Shown here in pieces: positions 1 to 8,471 of a stretch of DNA of 64,000 bases. A program made the position numbers and the translations under genes. Location of the stretch: contig NZ_CACXNW010000004.1 in the NCBI RefSeq assembly GCF_902769175.1, positions 1 through 64,000 of the forward strand. Reading direction: 5' to 3'. The notes below the pieces were generated by a model. The model made no database searches. It saw only the letters and a list, made by a program, of their open reading frames with translations, and had not been told where the DNA came from. The stretch's first letter is position 1; every line of letters starts with the position of its first letter. Source of the stretch: an uncultured Methanobrevibacter sp. (GTDB lineage: Archaea > Methanobacteriota > Methanobacteria > Methanobacteriales > Methanobacteriaceae).

Positions 1-263
1 TTTCTATAATAATAGATTGTACTTCATTGTATATAAATTTAAAGGAAAATAAGTTAAGAAAAATGTGGGTGATGGTCCTAATCGTGACACACTCTCTATT
101 TTTATTAGTATTTTTTAATTTTTTTCTATGATCTTTTAATTATTTTTAACCAATATTTTCAACTTTTTATTTTGTCTTATTTTCATTTATTTTCTTTATA
201 AAGATTATTTTACATTATTTTTTTATTTAACTCTTTATCTATTCTTTGTTTTTGATTTTAAGA

Positions 264-281
264 TGCAAGTAAGCACTTGCA
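264..281 (+). promoter_or_regulatory. Palindromic operator upstream of BRE/TATA
   Basis: Perfect inverted repeat TGCAAGT-AAGC-ACTTGCA: 7-bp arms, 4-bp spacer. It is followed by CGAAAA (BRE-like) and TTTATATA at 292-299. The same arrangement recurs at 725, 2252, 19253 (minus strand) and, degenerate, at 62117. The position next to the BRE fits a transcription-factor site; the factor is unknown. Confidence 0.6.
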
Positions 282-357
282 CTCGAAAACCTTTATATAT
301 GGGCTTGTATATATAATAGTATAGGAAATATCAAATTGAATGAAATGAGGTGAAAAA

Positions 358-381
358 ATGCGTATTCCATTTATAAAATAA
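358..381 (+). other. Seven-codon frame (MRIPFIK) with strong RBS
   Basis: ATG at 358 follows GAGGTG with 5-nt spacing and ends at TAA 379-381. An identical frame sits at 819-842 in the duplicated module. A related frame, MFIRVI (439-459), has its own GGGGTG site and shares the upstream motif TATCAAATTGAAT. They could be leader peptides, or gene starts whose bodies were deleted. Expression is not shown. Confidence 0.3.
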
Positions 382-724
382 TTTTTTTAACTTGATTTTT
401 ATATAAAACATATCAAATTGAATATAAGGGGTGAAAATATGTTTATTAGAGTTATTTAAATACATTTTTTGAAACTTTTGTAAAGTTTTCAATTTTTTTT
501 CTTTTTTCTTTTTTTCTTTAAATTATTGTCTTATTGAATTTTTTCTTAATATTTTTTTATATCTGGTTTTTTCTAACTTTTTTTCGCATGATCTTTTTAT
601 TGTTTTTAGCTGATATTTTTTCAAGTTTTTTTTAGTCGATTATTCTTTTATTTTATTATTGAAAGTTATTTTTCTCTTATTTTTTATTTAAATCTTTATT
701 TGTTCTTTGTTTTTGATTTTAAGA

Positions 725-742
725 TGTAAGTAAGCACTTGCA
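725..742 (+). promoter_or_regulatory. Palindromic operator, second module copy
   Basis: TGTAAGT-AAGC-ACTTGCA: one mismatch to the perfect palindrome at 264-281. It has the same spacing to the CGAAAA and TATA elements. Confidence 0.55.
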
Positions 743-818
743 CTCGAAAACCTTTATATATGGGCTTGTATATATGATAGTATAGGAAATATCAAATTGA
801 ATGAAATGAGGTGAAAAA

Positions 819-842
819 ATGCGTATTCCATTTATAAAATAA
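819..842 (+). other. Second copy of the seven-codon frame
   Basis: Identical to 358-381 in peptide, ribosome-binding site and spacing. Identity of the tiny frame inside a diverging duplication gives weak support for a functional or recently duplicated leader. Confidence 0.3.
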
Positions 843-895
843 TTTTTTAACTTGATTTTTATCGAAAATATTTTTTTGATTATACCAAATTTTTT

Positions 896-976
896 TTAAG
901 AACTTTTTAAAAAGTTTTTTTTAACCATTCTTCTTTCCTCCAAACATATTAGTTCGTATAAACTTTTTAAAAAGTT
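896..976. repeat. Two copies of an AACTTTTTAAAAAGTT palindrome
   Basis: The 16-bp palindrome occurs at 901-916 and 961-976, each followed by a TTTCCTCCAA block. On the minus strand the first copy lies in a ten-codon frame (928 to 896) behind GGAGG. These may be bidirectional terminators or remains of small genes. The rest of 977-1275 is AT-rich and I see nothing else in it. Confidence 0.4.
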
Positions 977-1275
977 TTTATAACAATTTCTTTCCTCCAA
1001 AATAATAAATTGTTATTAACTTTTTTTATCTATTTTTTTTAATTATTTTTAACTGATATTTTTTTTAATTATTTTTAACTGATATTTTTTTAATTTTTTT
1101 GCTGATTTAAACTTTTGGATATTTTTAAAAAAACAGTCTTTTATATAAAAGTTAATTTAAAATAAAAAAAGATTTGCTTTTATTAGGGGTTATTAAAGTA
1201 AAAATGGTAAAAATAAAACAGATTGCTTTTATTAATTGTATTAAAGTAAGGTAAAAATAAAAAAAGTAAAAATCC

Positions 1276-1842
1276 TTAAGTAGGATTTTGATTGGTCTTT
1301 TTCTCTGCAGCATTTCTGTCTGAAACTAATTTGACATATGATACGCATCCTATGACCACAGTAAGAATCTGGATTAAGGTTGATACGTAATCATATATTA
1401 GGAAGAAGTAAAATATGTAAAATGATTCATTTACGATGAAACTGAGTTTGATCCATCTGATGTCCTTATATGCATAATTACAGATTGTTATTTGAATAAC
1501 TGCAACGATTGGAATTAAACCAACTAGTCCCAGTGTGTTTACCCATAAACCAATAACTACAGATAGGATAAGGAAAAATATTGTCCACCTGATTGTGAAA
1601 CGGTCTTTTATAACCATATATATCCTTACTGAGGCTATTGCCATAATAACTGCACCAACTATTGAATTAAAGAAAAATGATGCGATAACCAATGTTAGTG
1701 TATTAAGTAATTGGAATGTATATGCCTTTTTATCATCATTTATAATTAAGCTTGCAATTATAAAAATTCCTGCTATCAAGGAAATAAAATTCCCTATAAT
1801 GATATTTGTAGGCAAACTCATAATAGTTGTTGCTAAATCCAT
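1276..1842 (-). CDS. YgjV-family integral membrane protein
   Basis: 188 residues with about six hydrophobic segments throughout, arranged as in the YgjV inner-membrane protein family (Imp-YgjV). Paired short helices, conserved Asn/Gln residues in the first half (around N18 and Q44) and the NxxGLxGLIP stretch near residue 105 support this. Function in the family is unknown. There is no Shine-Dalgarno before the ATG at 1842. A TATA-like TATTTAAATA lies about 26 bp upstream, so the transcript may be leaderless. The gene is divergent from the tRNA-Gln next to it. The C-terminus is a basic tail (ending KKTNQNPT). Confident of a real membrane protein, moderately of the family. Confidence 0.75.
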   Translation of the reverse strand: MDLATTIMSLPTNIIIGNFISLIAGIFIIASLIINDDKKAYTFQLLNTLTLVIASFFFNSIVGAVIMAIASVRIYMVIKDRFTIRWTIFFLILSVVIGLWVNTLGLVGLIPIVAVIQITICNYAYKDIRWIKLSFIVNESFYIFYFFLIYDYVSTLIQILTVVIGCVSYVKLVSDRNAAEKKTNQNPT

Positions 1843-1913
1843 ATATTTACTTATATAATATAATATTTAAATAGTTTATTCATTGACTTTTTTAACTAAT
1901 ATTTTTAGTTAAG

Positions 1914-1921
1914 TTTATATA
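1914..1921 (+). promoter_or_regulatory. TATA box of tRNA-Gln
   Basis: TTTATATA lies 31 nt upstream of the tRNA 5' end, preceded by TTAAG. This is the spacing expected for an archaeal promoter that starts transcription at or just before the mature 5' end. Confidence 0.6.
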
Positions 1922-1951
1922 TGATGTAATACATATTATAGTATGTTGTAT

Positions 1952-2023
1952 AGTCCCGTGGGGTAGTGGTAATCCTTCTAGGCTTTGGACCCGGAGACAG
2001 CGGTTCGACTCCGCTCGGGACTA
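1952..2023 (+). tRNA. tRNA-Gln (anticodon UUG)
   Basis: The acceptor stem AGTCCCG (1952-1958) pairs with CGGGACT (2016-2022) and A2023 is the discriminator. The anticodon loop CTTTGGA (1983-1989) gives anticodon TTG, read as glutamine. The T arm contains GGTTCGA. CCA is not encoded. The anticodon stem has one A-C mismatch (1980/1992). No intron. Confidence 0.95.
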
Positions 2024-2251
2024 TCAATTTTTTTAGACCAGTATTATAACAATGTTATATATTTCTATTTTTATTAATTGATTCTTACTTTCATATTTTT
2101 ATCTCTTGAAAAGGTCATGTTTGTTTAAATGGATTTATTCTATAATTCATATTTCAATCGTTTTTTATTTTTATTTATTATTTCTCAAAATGTTCGATTT
2201 TTTATTCTATTTTAATAAAAACTCTCTATTTAACATTTATTTTAAATTTAA

Positions 2252-2289
2252 TGCAAGCATGTACTTGCTTTCAGAAATTTATTTATATA
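2252..2289 (+). promoter_or_regulatory. Palindromic operator and TATA box of ALP-A
   Basis: TGCAAGC-ATGT-ACTTGCT at 2252-2269 is an imperfect inverted repeat, and TTTATATA (2282-2289) follows 12 bp later. This is the layout of the orphan modules at the left end of the window. The gene starts at 2333 behind GGGAGG. Confidence 0.6.
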
Positions 2290-2332
2290 TTTTTTTTAAA
2301 TATATCTAATTGTTTAATAAGGGAGGTTATGA

Positions 2333-3343
2333 ATGAATAATTCATTTTTAAAGTATTTAAGTATTTTTTTAATTTTATTGTTTTGTCTTTCTCCTTTAGG
2401 TGCTATTGATTTAGGCCAAGGAGATAATAGTAGTCAAATTAATAATAATGGCACTGATTTAAAGGATTTAAATGATACTGTTATTGATGATGATAGAGAT
2501 ATCAAAAGCGATAATGGTACTGATGATATAAAAGCAATAGATAATGATGTTGAAATTCAAAGAGTGTCTGTTAATGATTCCAATTCCCTAAAACTTCAAG
2601 GTCATGATCCTAAATTATCTATGGAAGTTGAGGATTGTGTTTATGGTGAAAGTCCAATTGTAAAAATCTACTTTGAGGATAAATATTTTGGAATTGCTTA
2701 TGATCAAGATGTTTTTATTCGTTCCGAGGAAAATGGCATTTTTTATGGCATTCCTATTGATCATTTAGTGAAAGGGTGTAATGTCGTTAAGCTTGATGAT
2801 GATTTGCCTGCCGGTAATTATACGGTTAGCTACAGTTTTGAATATTCTACTTATTATGACAATGTTGAAGTGACGGATGTTTTCACTATTCATAAGCGTG
2901 ATGCTGCTGTTGAGTGTTCAATTGAGGATATTGACTATGGCAAAAAACCAGTTTTAAATCTTAATTGTGATAACTCTTTAGGAGGTTCAGTTTTTTATAT
3001 CACTTCACCTTATTTCGAAAATGGGTATAAATTCCATATTCCTAAAAATCCTCAAGGACCTATTTCTTTTGAATTAGATGAGAATTTAACTCCTAGAAAT
3101 TATATTGTCACTTTTGACTATCAAGGTGATCATAACCACAATAGACAATTGACAAATGTAACTTTTAAAGTAAGAAAGCTTGATTCTAATTTGACTGTTA
3201 AAGCGAAAGACTATATTCTTCAAGGGGATAATCTTTCTGTCGAAATTAATGCTAATAAGGCTGTAAATGGTAATGCGACATGCACTCTAATGATAATACG
3301 CAAACCGTGCAGCTTGTTAATGGTGTTGGCTATGCAAATATAG
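2333..3343 (+). CDS. ALP-A N-terminal fragment (signal peptide, Ig-like domains)
   Basis: Open part of ALP-A before its shift. The last 20 or so codons after about 3280 are out of frame and carry no Ig-like pattern, so the authentic product probably diverges there. The promoter with the palindrome lies directly upstream. Confidence 0.6.
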   Translation: MNNSFLKYLSIFLILLFCLSPLGAIDLGQGDNSSQINNNGTDLKDLNDTVIDDDRDIKSDNGTDDIKAIDNDVEIQRVSVNDSNSLKLQGHDPKLSMEVEDCVYGESPIVKIYFEDKYFGIAYDQDVFIRSEENGIFYGIPIDHLVKGCNVVKLDDDLPAGNYTVSYSFEYSTYYDNVEVTDVFTIHKRDAAVECSIEDIDYGKKPVLNLNCDNSLGGSVFYITSPYFENGYKFHIPKNPQGPISFELDENLTPRNYIVTFDYQGDHNHNRQLTNVTFKVRKLDSNLTVKAKDYILQGDNLSVEINANKAVNGNATCTLMIIRKPCSLLMVLAMQI

Positions 3344-3723
3344 ATTGTCATGATTTATCTCCAGGTAAATATGTGGTTAGCGCTTCTTTTGATGGTGATA
3401 CTATTTTCAATAAAGATAATAATTCAATAGATTTCAATGTGAAGGGGTATCCTAATCTAAGCATGCATGTTGATGACAGTCAGGGCATGTTTGAGAGATT
3501 GCATGTTGTAGTTGATGCGGATAAAAATTTCAGTGGAAATGCAACCATAACACTGAATAACCGTGTTTGGACTAATAAGATTGAAGTTGTCAATGGTCAT
3601 GGAGAAGGGTATTATGATGGAGGAGATCGCCCTGGAAATTATACTGCCAAGGCAAGTACCAAGGAATGTGATTTCTTCGTAGCCGGCAACTGTTCTACAA
3701 CTTATGCCGTTAAGAATTTATAA
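3280..3723 (+). CDS. ALP-A C-terminal fragment (Ig-like domains)
   Basis: Continuation of ALP-A in the next frame. It holds about one and a half Ig-like repeats with VQLVNGVGYANI and IEVVNGHGEGYY patterns, which match the repeats at 46.1-47.4 kb. The ATG at 3280 has no ribosome-binding site, so independent translation is unlikely. Confidence 0.5.
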   Translation: MHSNDNTQTVQLVNGVGYANIDCHDLSPGKYVVSASFDGDTIFNKDNNSIDFNVKGYPNLSMHVDDSQGMFERLHVVVDADKNFSGNATITLNNRVWTNKIEVVNGHGEGYYDGGDRPGNYTAKASTKECDFFVAGNCSTTYAVKNL

Positions 3724-3784
3724 TCTAAAGGGGAGAACTTTAATAATGAATTTCATTTATTATTTTTCTCCGTTTTCTTATTCT

Positions 3785-3905
3785 TATTATTAAAAATACC
3801 ATTTATTCTTTTTTTATTATTTAAAATACATTTTATTCTTTTTTTTATTATTTAAAATACATTTTATTCTTTTTTTATTATTGAAAATACCATTTATTTT
3901 TTTCA
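3785..3905. repeat. 30-31-bp tandem repeat, four copies
   Basis: Units of the type AAAATACATTTATTC plus a T-run start near 3793, 3823, 3854 and 3884. The block lies in the gap between ALP-A and murT. Otherwise 3724-4086 is AT-rich without a gene. Confidence 0.75.
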
Positions 3906-4086
3906 TTGATTAAATTAATTTTTTTGAATGTAAACATTAGAGTTTTTATTTCTTTAAATATTAATTTCAAGAAACTTTTTAAATCTTATTTTAAATGCAT
4001 TTTCACTAAATTCATATAATAATTTATATATAATTTAATACAGATTTATCAATATATAAATAACTTACATATAATTTTTTTAAAAC

Positions 4087-4091
4087 GGAGG
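4087..4091 (+). promoter_or_regulatory. Ribosome-binding site deciding the murT start
   Basis: GGAGG sits 34 nt before the first ATG (4126) but 7 nt before an in-frame ATT at 4099. There is no other purine-rich site near 4126. The most natural reading is a non-ATG start at 4099, which adds nine residues. Confidence 0.45.
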
Positions 4092-4098
4092 AATTTTA

Positions 4099-5448
4099 AT
4101 TTTAACTTCAAAATTATCTATCTTTATGGGGAAATTATCCTTTTTGGTTGCTCAAAAGTTTGGAAAAAAAGGCACTGCCCTTCCAGGTAAAGTAGCATTA
4201 AAGTTTAATCCTAATCTGCTTGGTGAGGTAGCCGGCAAATGTGATAAGGTTGTATTCATCACCGGAACAAATGGAAAAACCACAACCAATAACCTTTCAA
4301 CCCATGTGCTTAAAGGTGGATTTGGGGATGTTTTGTCTAATCTAAACGGTTCCAATATGATTCAAGGGGTTTTGACTCCATTTATCACTGATTATAAGGA
4401 CCATTATGATGTAGGTATCTTTGAAGTTGATGAAGGCTCTGTTCCAGTCGTATCTGAGTATCTAAAGCCGGATTACTTCATCATAACAAATTTCTTTAGA
4501 GACCAGTTGGATAGATACGGTGAAGTTGAGATGACCATTAAAATGGTTCATGATGCCATTTCTCCAGAAACTGTTCTGATTATCAATTCAGATGAGCCAT
4601 CTCTATTGCGTTTTGATGACTTGCCTAACAGGAAGGTCTATTATGGTTTCAATCAAACCAGATTCGCAAAGCATGACATTAATGTTGCAGAGTCTATATT
4701 CTGCCCTAAATGTGGAAACAGATTAAGCTACGATTACATTTACTATGGAAATGTGGGAAGATACCATTGTGAAAAGTGTGGAACCACAAACCACGATGCT
4801 GACTATTTTCTTGAATCTGCAGACCTTATCAATGGATCCTATGAATTCACAGTCAAAAGCAAAGAGTCAAGTGAAGATTATGTTCTCAATTTAATGGGTT
4901 TGTACAATTTATATAATTCCTTGGGAGTTATCAGCTTAGCTAAAGAGATAGGTCTTCCATATGAACTTATTCGTGAGAGAATAGACAATTTTGAGTACAG
5001 ATTGGGAAGAATGGAAACATTCCACTATTCCAATAAGGATTTGGTTTTGGTTCTTTCCAAAAACCCTGTTGGATTGTCTGAGGTCTTCAATACAATAACC
5101 TATGATGATAATGAAAAGTCAGTAATGTTCATTTTAAATGACTATGCTCCAGATGGAAAGGATGTTTCCTGGATTTGGGATGCAAACTTTGAGGAAATCA
5201 ATAATATTCCAAATCTCAAGACATTTTACTGTGTAGGGACAAGAGCAGAGGATCTTGCTTTAAGATTGAAGTATGCTGGAGTAGATGAAGGCATTCTTAA
5301 GGTCTATCCAGCTAAAGACCAGTTTGATATTAATGAGGCAGTCGATACAATTCTAAATGAGGACATTAAGTCATTTGTAATTGGAACATTTACAGCAATG
5401 CCTGAAGCTCGTAAGATTCTATTGAAAAGGGAAGCAGAAGGATTCTAA
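4099..5448 (+). CDS. murT: MurT-like Mur ligase (lipid II isoglutaminyl synthase large subunit homologue)
   Basis: Mur-ligase-fold ATPase. Counting from the ATG at 4126, it has the P-loop GTNGKTTT at residues 47-54, a zinc ribbon with C193/C196 and C215/C218 inside the central domain, and a C-terminal DUF1727-type domain. This domain order is that of bacterial MurT, which with GatD amidates glutamate in peptidoglycan precursors. In a pseudomurein archaeon I infer a comparable amidation or ligation on pseudomurein precursors. GatD follows 171 bp downstream, which supports a two-subunit enzyme. Start: ribosome-binding site spacing favours ATT at 4099, and the conventional annotation would be ATG 4126. 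Length (440-449) is normal for the family. Confidence 0.9.
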   Translation: MLTSKLSIFMGKLSFLVAQKFGKKGTALPGKVALKFNPNLLGEVAGKCDKVVFITGTNGKTTTNNLSTHVLKGGFGDVLSNLNGSNMIQGVLTPFITDYKDHYDVGIFEVDEGSVPVVSEYLKPDYFIITNFFRDQLDRYGEVEMTIKMVHDAISPETVLIINSDEPSLLRFDDLPNRKVYYGFNQTRFAKHDINVAESIFCPKCGNRLSYDYIYYGNVGRYHCEKCGTTNHDADYFLESADLINGSYEFTVKSKESSEDYVLNLMGLYNLYNSLGVISLAKEIGLPYELIRERIDNFEYRLGRMETFHYSNKDLVLVLSKNPVGLSEVFNTITYDDNEKSVMFILNDYAPDGKDVSWIWDANFEEINNIPNLKTFYCVGTRAEDLALRLKYAGVDEGILKVYPAKDQFDINEAVDTILNEDIKSFVIGTFTAMPEARKILLKREAEGF

Positions 5449-5619
5449 ATTTTATTGTATTAGTTATTAAATTTTATGAAAATGATTAATTATTATGTAA
5501 TTAATATATGATTTTATCAAATATGAAAAATTATTATTTGTAATTATTATTATATTTCTCAAAAATGAAAATTTATTATTTGTAATCTTAATTAAATTTT
5601 ATTCTAAAAGGTAATTATT

Positions 5620-6393
5620 ATGGAAAATATGGAATTAACAGTAATGAATATGTATTCTGATATTCTAAACACATATGGAGATATTGGAAACTTCACATGC
5701 ATCAATCAAAGAATTAGATGGAGAAATATCGGTTTAAATATTCAGGAATGCACCATTGACAAGGATGATGACTTCAATTGGGAAGACATTGACATAATCC
5801 TTATTGGAGGCGGTTCAGACAACAATCAATCCATTGTATCCCATCACCTTTTAGAGCAAAGAAAGGAATTGGTTGAGTTTGTAGAAACTGGTGGTGTATT
5901 GATTGCTATCTGCGGAAGCTATCAGATGTTTGGTAATGTTTATGTGGATGTGGATGGCAATGACATACCTTGCCTGGAAGTCTTTGACATTGAAACCAAA
6001 AGTGCAGCTGATAGGCTTATTGGAGATATAGTCATTTCCAATGCTATTAATGATTCAAATAATGTAATCAATAAGGATTTTAGCTTTAAGTTGGAAGATA
6101 TGGTTGGTTTTGAAAATCATGGTGGAAGAACATATCATAATCATGACCCTTTAGGATATGTTAAGGTTGGTTTTGGAAACAATGGCGAGGATAAGAAAGA
6201 GGGAATGGTTTATAAGAACTTCATAGGCAGTTATCTTCATGGCCCATTCTTGCCAAAGAATCCTCATATTGCAGATTATATGATTTTCAATGCATTGAAC
6301 AGAAAGTATTCCATTGATGAAATTGAAGAGTTAAATGATTCCATTGAAATAAATGCTCATAATAGGATGTTAAAAAGGTTATTAAGTGAATAA
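5620..6393 (+). CDS. gatD: GatD-like glutamine amidotransferase
   Basis: 257-residue class I (CobB/CobQ-like, triad) glutamine amidotransferase. The nucleophile C98 lies in AICGSYQMFG and the catalytic H207 in GSYLHGP. The N-terminal LILIGGGSDN-type loop (IGGG, residues 66-69) matches GatD. It would release ammonia from glutamine for the ATP-activated substrate held by the MurT-like partner encoded upstream. RBS AAAGG precedes ATG 5620. It is followed 11 bp downstream by a 51-residue membrane protein and is probably cotranscribed with it. No truncation. Confidence 0.92.
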   Translation: MENMELTVMNMYSDILNTYGDIGNFTCINQRIRWRNIGLNIQECTIDKDDDFNWEDIDIILIGGGSDNNQSIVSHHLLEQRKELVEFVETGGVLIAICGSYQMFGNVYVDVDGNDIPCLEVFDIETKSAADRLIGDIVISNAINDSNNVINKDFSFKLEDMVGFENHGGRTYHNHDPLGYVKVGFGNNGEDKKEGMVYKNFIGSYLHGPFLPKNPHIADYMIFNALNRKYSIDEIEELNDSIEINAHNRMLKRLLSE

Positions 6394-6404
6394 AGGTGAT
6401 TTGT

Positions 6405-6560
6405 ATGCAAAGGGATCCATATAGTCAATGGGTTAAAGACCCTGATAATAAAGCTAAACTGTTCATGTTCATTACAGCTGCTATGGTAATGACCACTTTC
6501 TTGATTGTTATAGGTACTATAATTCTTATTTTAAGTTTAGTGGGAATTCTTCATTTCTAA
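6405..6560 (+). CDS. Small single-span membrane protein downstream of gatD
   Basis: 51 residues, ATG 6405 behind AAGGTGA, stop at 6558-6560. The N-terminal 20 residues are hydrophilic (MQRDPYSQWVKDPDNKAKLF). The rest is one long or two closely packed hydrophobic segments ending in HF. It starts 11 bp after the gatD stop and is followed at once by a terminator-like hairpin, so it looks like the last gene of a murT-gatD operon. I do not recognise the family. A role at the membrane with MurT/GatD is only a guess from position. Confidence 0.65.
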   Translation: MQRDPYSQWVKDPDNKAKLFMFITAAMVMTTFLIVIGTIILILSLVGILHF

Positions 6561-6595
6561 CAAACTTTTACTCCCCTTCGGCTTGCAAAAGTTTG
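6561..6595 (+). terminator. Hairpin after the murT-gatD operon
   Basis: CAAACTTTT (6561-6569) pairs with AAAAGTTTG (6587-6595) around a 17-nt loop, starting one base after the small gene's stop. The remaining gap to 7019 is AT-rich. It holds a lone ACTTGCA half-site at 6674-6680 and irregular A/T tracts, and no gene. Confidence 0.5.
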
Positions 6596-7019
6596 ATTGA
6601 AATATTTTCATGGGTTGGTATTTTTTAACTAATCTTTTTACTTATTTTATCTTATTTTTTCATGTTCCAAATTACTTGCACTAGATTGAATTAACGATTA
6701 ATAAAATTAAAAGTTCGCATGAAAGTTGCAATAATATTGTTCATAATTTATATTTATTTAATAGTGCAATAGAATTTATGAAAAATGAATTCGTACACTT
6801 ATATCCTCTATAAGATAAATTAAATATTTAATAATAAAATAAACTTTTTCTAAAAATAAAAAATACTCTTTTTTTTGAAAATAGAATATTGGGTTGTGTT
6901 TTTAAGGAATTAAAAAAATAACTCTTTTTTTTTAAAATAAAATATAATGTTCTGATTTTAAGAAATAATAAAAAAATAGACTCTTTTGAAATATTAATTA
7001 AATTAAAAAAAAATAAAAA

Positions 7020-7039
7020 AGGATAATAAAAATTATCCT
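7020..7039 (-). terminator. Terminator hairpin of ALP-B
   Basis: Read on the minus strand: AGGATAAT-TTTT-ATTATCCT, a perfect 8-bp stem followed by a T-run, 3 nt after the ALP-B stop. A near-identical hairpin follows ALP-D (42950-42965), so the shared C-terminal cassette includes the terminator. Confidence 0.75.
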
Positions 7040-7041
7040 AT

Positions 7042-8442
7042 TTAATTTATGGTTAATTTTGCTGTTTTGCTTATTGCTGTGTATGTACTGTCTCCAGCGA
7101 ATTTTGCAACAATGCTATAGGTTCCTTTGGTGTTTAAGCTTACGTTTACCTTAGCAAGACCATTTGCATCTGTTTTTCCTTTGTATGTTTTTCCATTTAC
7201 AGTGAATGTGATCCATTTGTCTGCAATTGGGTTTCCTTTTTCGGATTTGAATGTTGCAGTTAATGTCTTGGTTTTTGCGCTTGCTGCGTAAGATTTGTTA
7301 GGAACAGTTAATGTAGGTTTTTGAGTGTCTACGGTGATTTTTGCTACTACGAATGAAGCGTTGTATTCATAGTCACCGAGGAAGCATATTGCAAAGGTGT
7401 ATACTCCTTTATATCCAAGGTTGATTTGCAATTTAGCGTATCCGTCTTCATCGGTTATGATTCCGTCTTTTTCATAAGTGTATACAACACCGTTGAAACC
7501 GATTTCCATAGGGGTGTTTGCTATTGGATTTCCGTCGGCATCTGTTAATCTCCATGTGAAGTATTCGCCGGTTTTTCCTCCGTCAGCTGGAGAGACAGCT
7601 GTAGTGTTCATGTTTTCATAAACAATTACTGTGGCTTTTCTTTCATCACTGAGGTTTTGTGGGCCAATATTGATGTCTCCACTAGTTTCAATGTTTGTAA
7701 CTTCAAATTCAAATGGATCTATGCCTGCAGTGATTGTATTGCCGCTAATGCTTATTTCTCCAGTAGGGGATAATATGCCTCTTTCTGAGTCAAGCTCTAA
7801 AATTGTAATGAATTCTGGAACAGTTGTTTCATTGACAAGCTCAAAGGTGTTGCCAGTGATGCTGATATTTGGAGTTATGATGGATAATGGGTTAGTGTCA
7901 TTATCAGCAGTTGCTTTTACAACAATGTCCCCATTAGCTAATTTGAAGTCCACTCCTTTGATTGTCACATTTTCAGGACCTCCTTTGGAAATTGCTGGAA
8001 TATTAAATATAGTGGAGAGCTTACCTGAAGAGCTGATGCTGGCTTTATTGTCACCGTCAATTGTCAGATTTTTTGTAATGTTCACATTAGCCACATCATG
8101 GTAGCTATAATTTCCTAATTGCACTACATCGCCAGGGTTTGCAGTGTTAATTGCAGTTTGAATGTCTGCAGTATCTCCTGCATCCGTATGTTTGACTGTA
8201 ATATTTCCCACTCCAAAGACTTGGAAGGTCACTTCTTGGCTTTGGTGAGTGTAGTTTTCTCCTGCATCGAATTTAATTTCGCTAGTGTATATGCCCATAT
8301 AAAGGGTTGATCCACTTATTTCTATTGTTGCAGTTCCATTTTCCACTTTTGCTGTACGAGTTCTTTCGTTGACTCTGATAGAGATTTTTCCAGTGTTTAT
8401 TGGCATATCATTGCCGCTTACATTGACTTTAATCTTCAGCAT
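7042..8442 (-). CDS. ALP-B C-terminal fragment (HTDAGD cassette)
   Basis: 466 residues: the end of one Ig-like domain, then the HTDAGD-ADIQ-AI beta-helix block, then two Ig-like domains ending KTAKLTIN. It is closely similar to the ends of ALP-D (41.76-42.95 kb) and ALP-E (47.44-48.62 kb). The true frame extends a few codons upstream to about 8490, where one base is missing. Confidence 0.7.
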   Translation of the reverse strand: MLKIKVNVSGNDMPINTGKISIRVNERTRTAKVENGTATIEISGSTLYMGIYTSEIKFDAGENYTHQSQEVTFQVFGVGNITVKHTDAGDTADIQTAINTANPGDVVQLGNYSYHDVANVNITKNLTIDGDNKASISSSGKLSTIFNIPAISKGGPENVTIKGVDFKLANGDIVVKATADNDTNPLSIITPNISITGNTFELVNETTVPEFITILELDSERGILSPTGEISISGNTITAGIDPFEFEVTNIETSGDINIGPQNLSDERKATVIVYENMNTTAVSPADGGKTGEYFTWRLTDADGNPIANTPMEIGFNGVVYTYEKDGIITDEDGYAKLQINLGYKGVYTFAICFLGDYEYNASFVVAKITVDTQKPTLTVPNKSYAASAKTKTLTATFKSEKGNPIADKWITFTVNGKTYKGKTDANGLAKVNVSLNTKGTYSIVAKFAGDSTYTAISKTAKLTIN

Positions 8443-8471
8443 TTCATGTTGATTTATATCATTTAATTGGA

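Larger units (their letters stand above)
120..401 (+). repeat. Left copy of a duplicated promoter/leader module
   Basis: This stretch is repeated about 461 bp downstream (581-862) with high similarity. The best-conserved part, from about 221 to 401, holds an inverted repeat (264-281), a TATA box (292-299), a strong ribosome-binding site (GAGGTG, 347-352) and a seven-codon open frame. No gene follows. The promoter part resembles those of the adhesin-like genes at 2333, 19163 and 62203, so I infer that the module is a 5' remnant or copy of such a gene. Confidence 0.75.
581..862 (+). repeat. Right copy of the duplicated promoter/leader module
   Basis: Second copy of the module at 120-401. The inverted repeat here (725-742) has one arm mismatch (TGTAAGT instead of TGCAAGT). 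The TATA box, ribosome-binding site and seven-codon frame are unchanged. The sequence diverges shortly after the stop codon of the tiny frame. Confidence 0.75.
2333..3723 (+). pseudogene. ALP-A: secreted adhesin-like protein, frameshifted
   Basis: The frame opens at ATG 2333 (RBS GGGAGG) with a signal peptide (about residues 1-24, hydrophobic core LSIFLILLFCLSPLG), then an acidic Asp/Asn-rich linker and a series of Ig-like domains of about 95 residues. Each of these ends in a pattern like L-x-x-G-x-Y-x-V. Near 3280 the reading frame shifts by one base (consistent with loss of one A in GCGACA|TGCAC) and continues to a stop at 3723. No beta-helix and no membrane anchor are seen. At about 463 codons it is the smallest ALP here. 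A one-base change could be recent, or a sequencing error. The conserved domain resumes exactly in the new frame. Confidence 0.8.
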
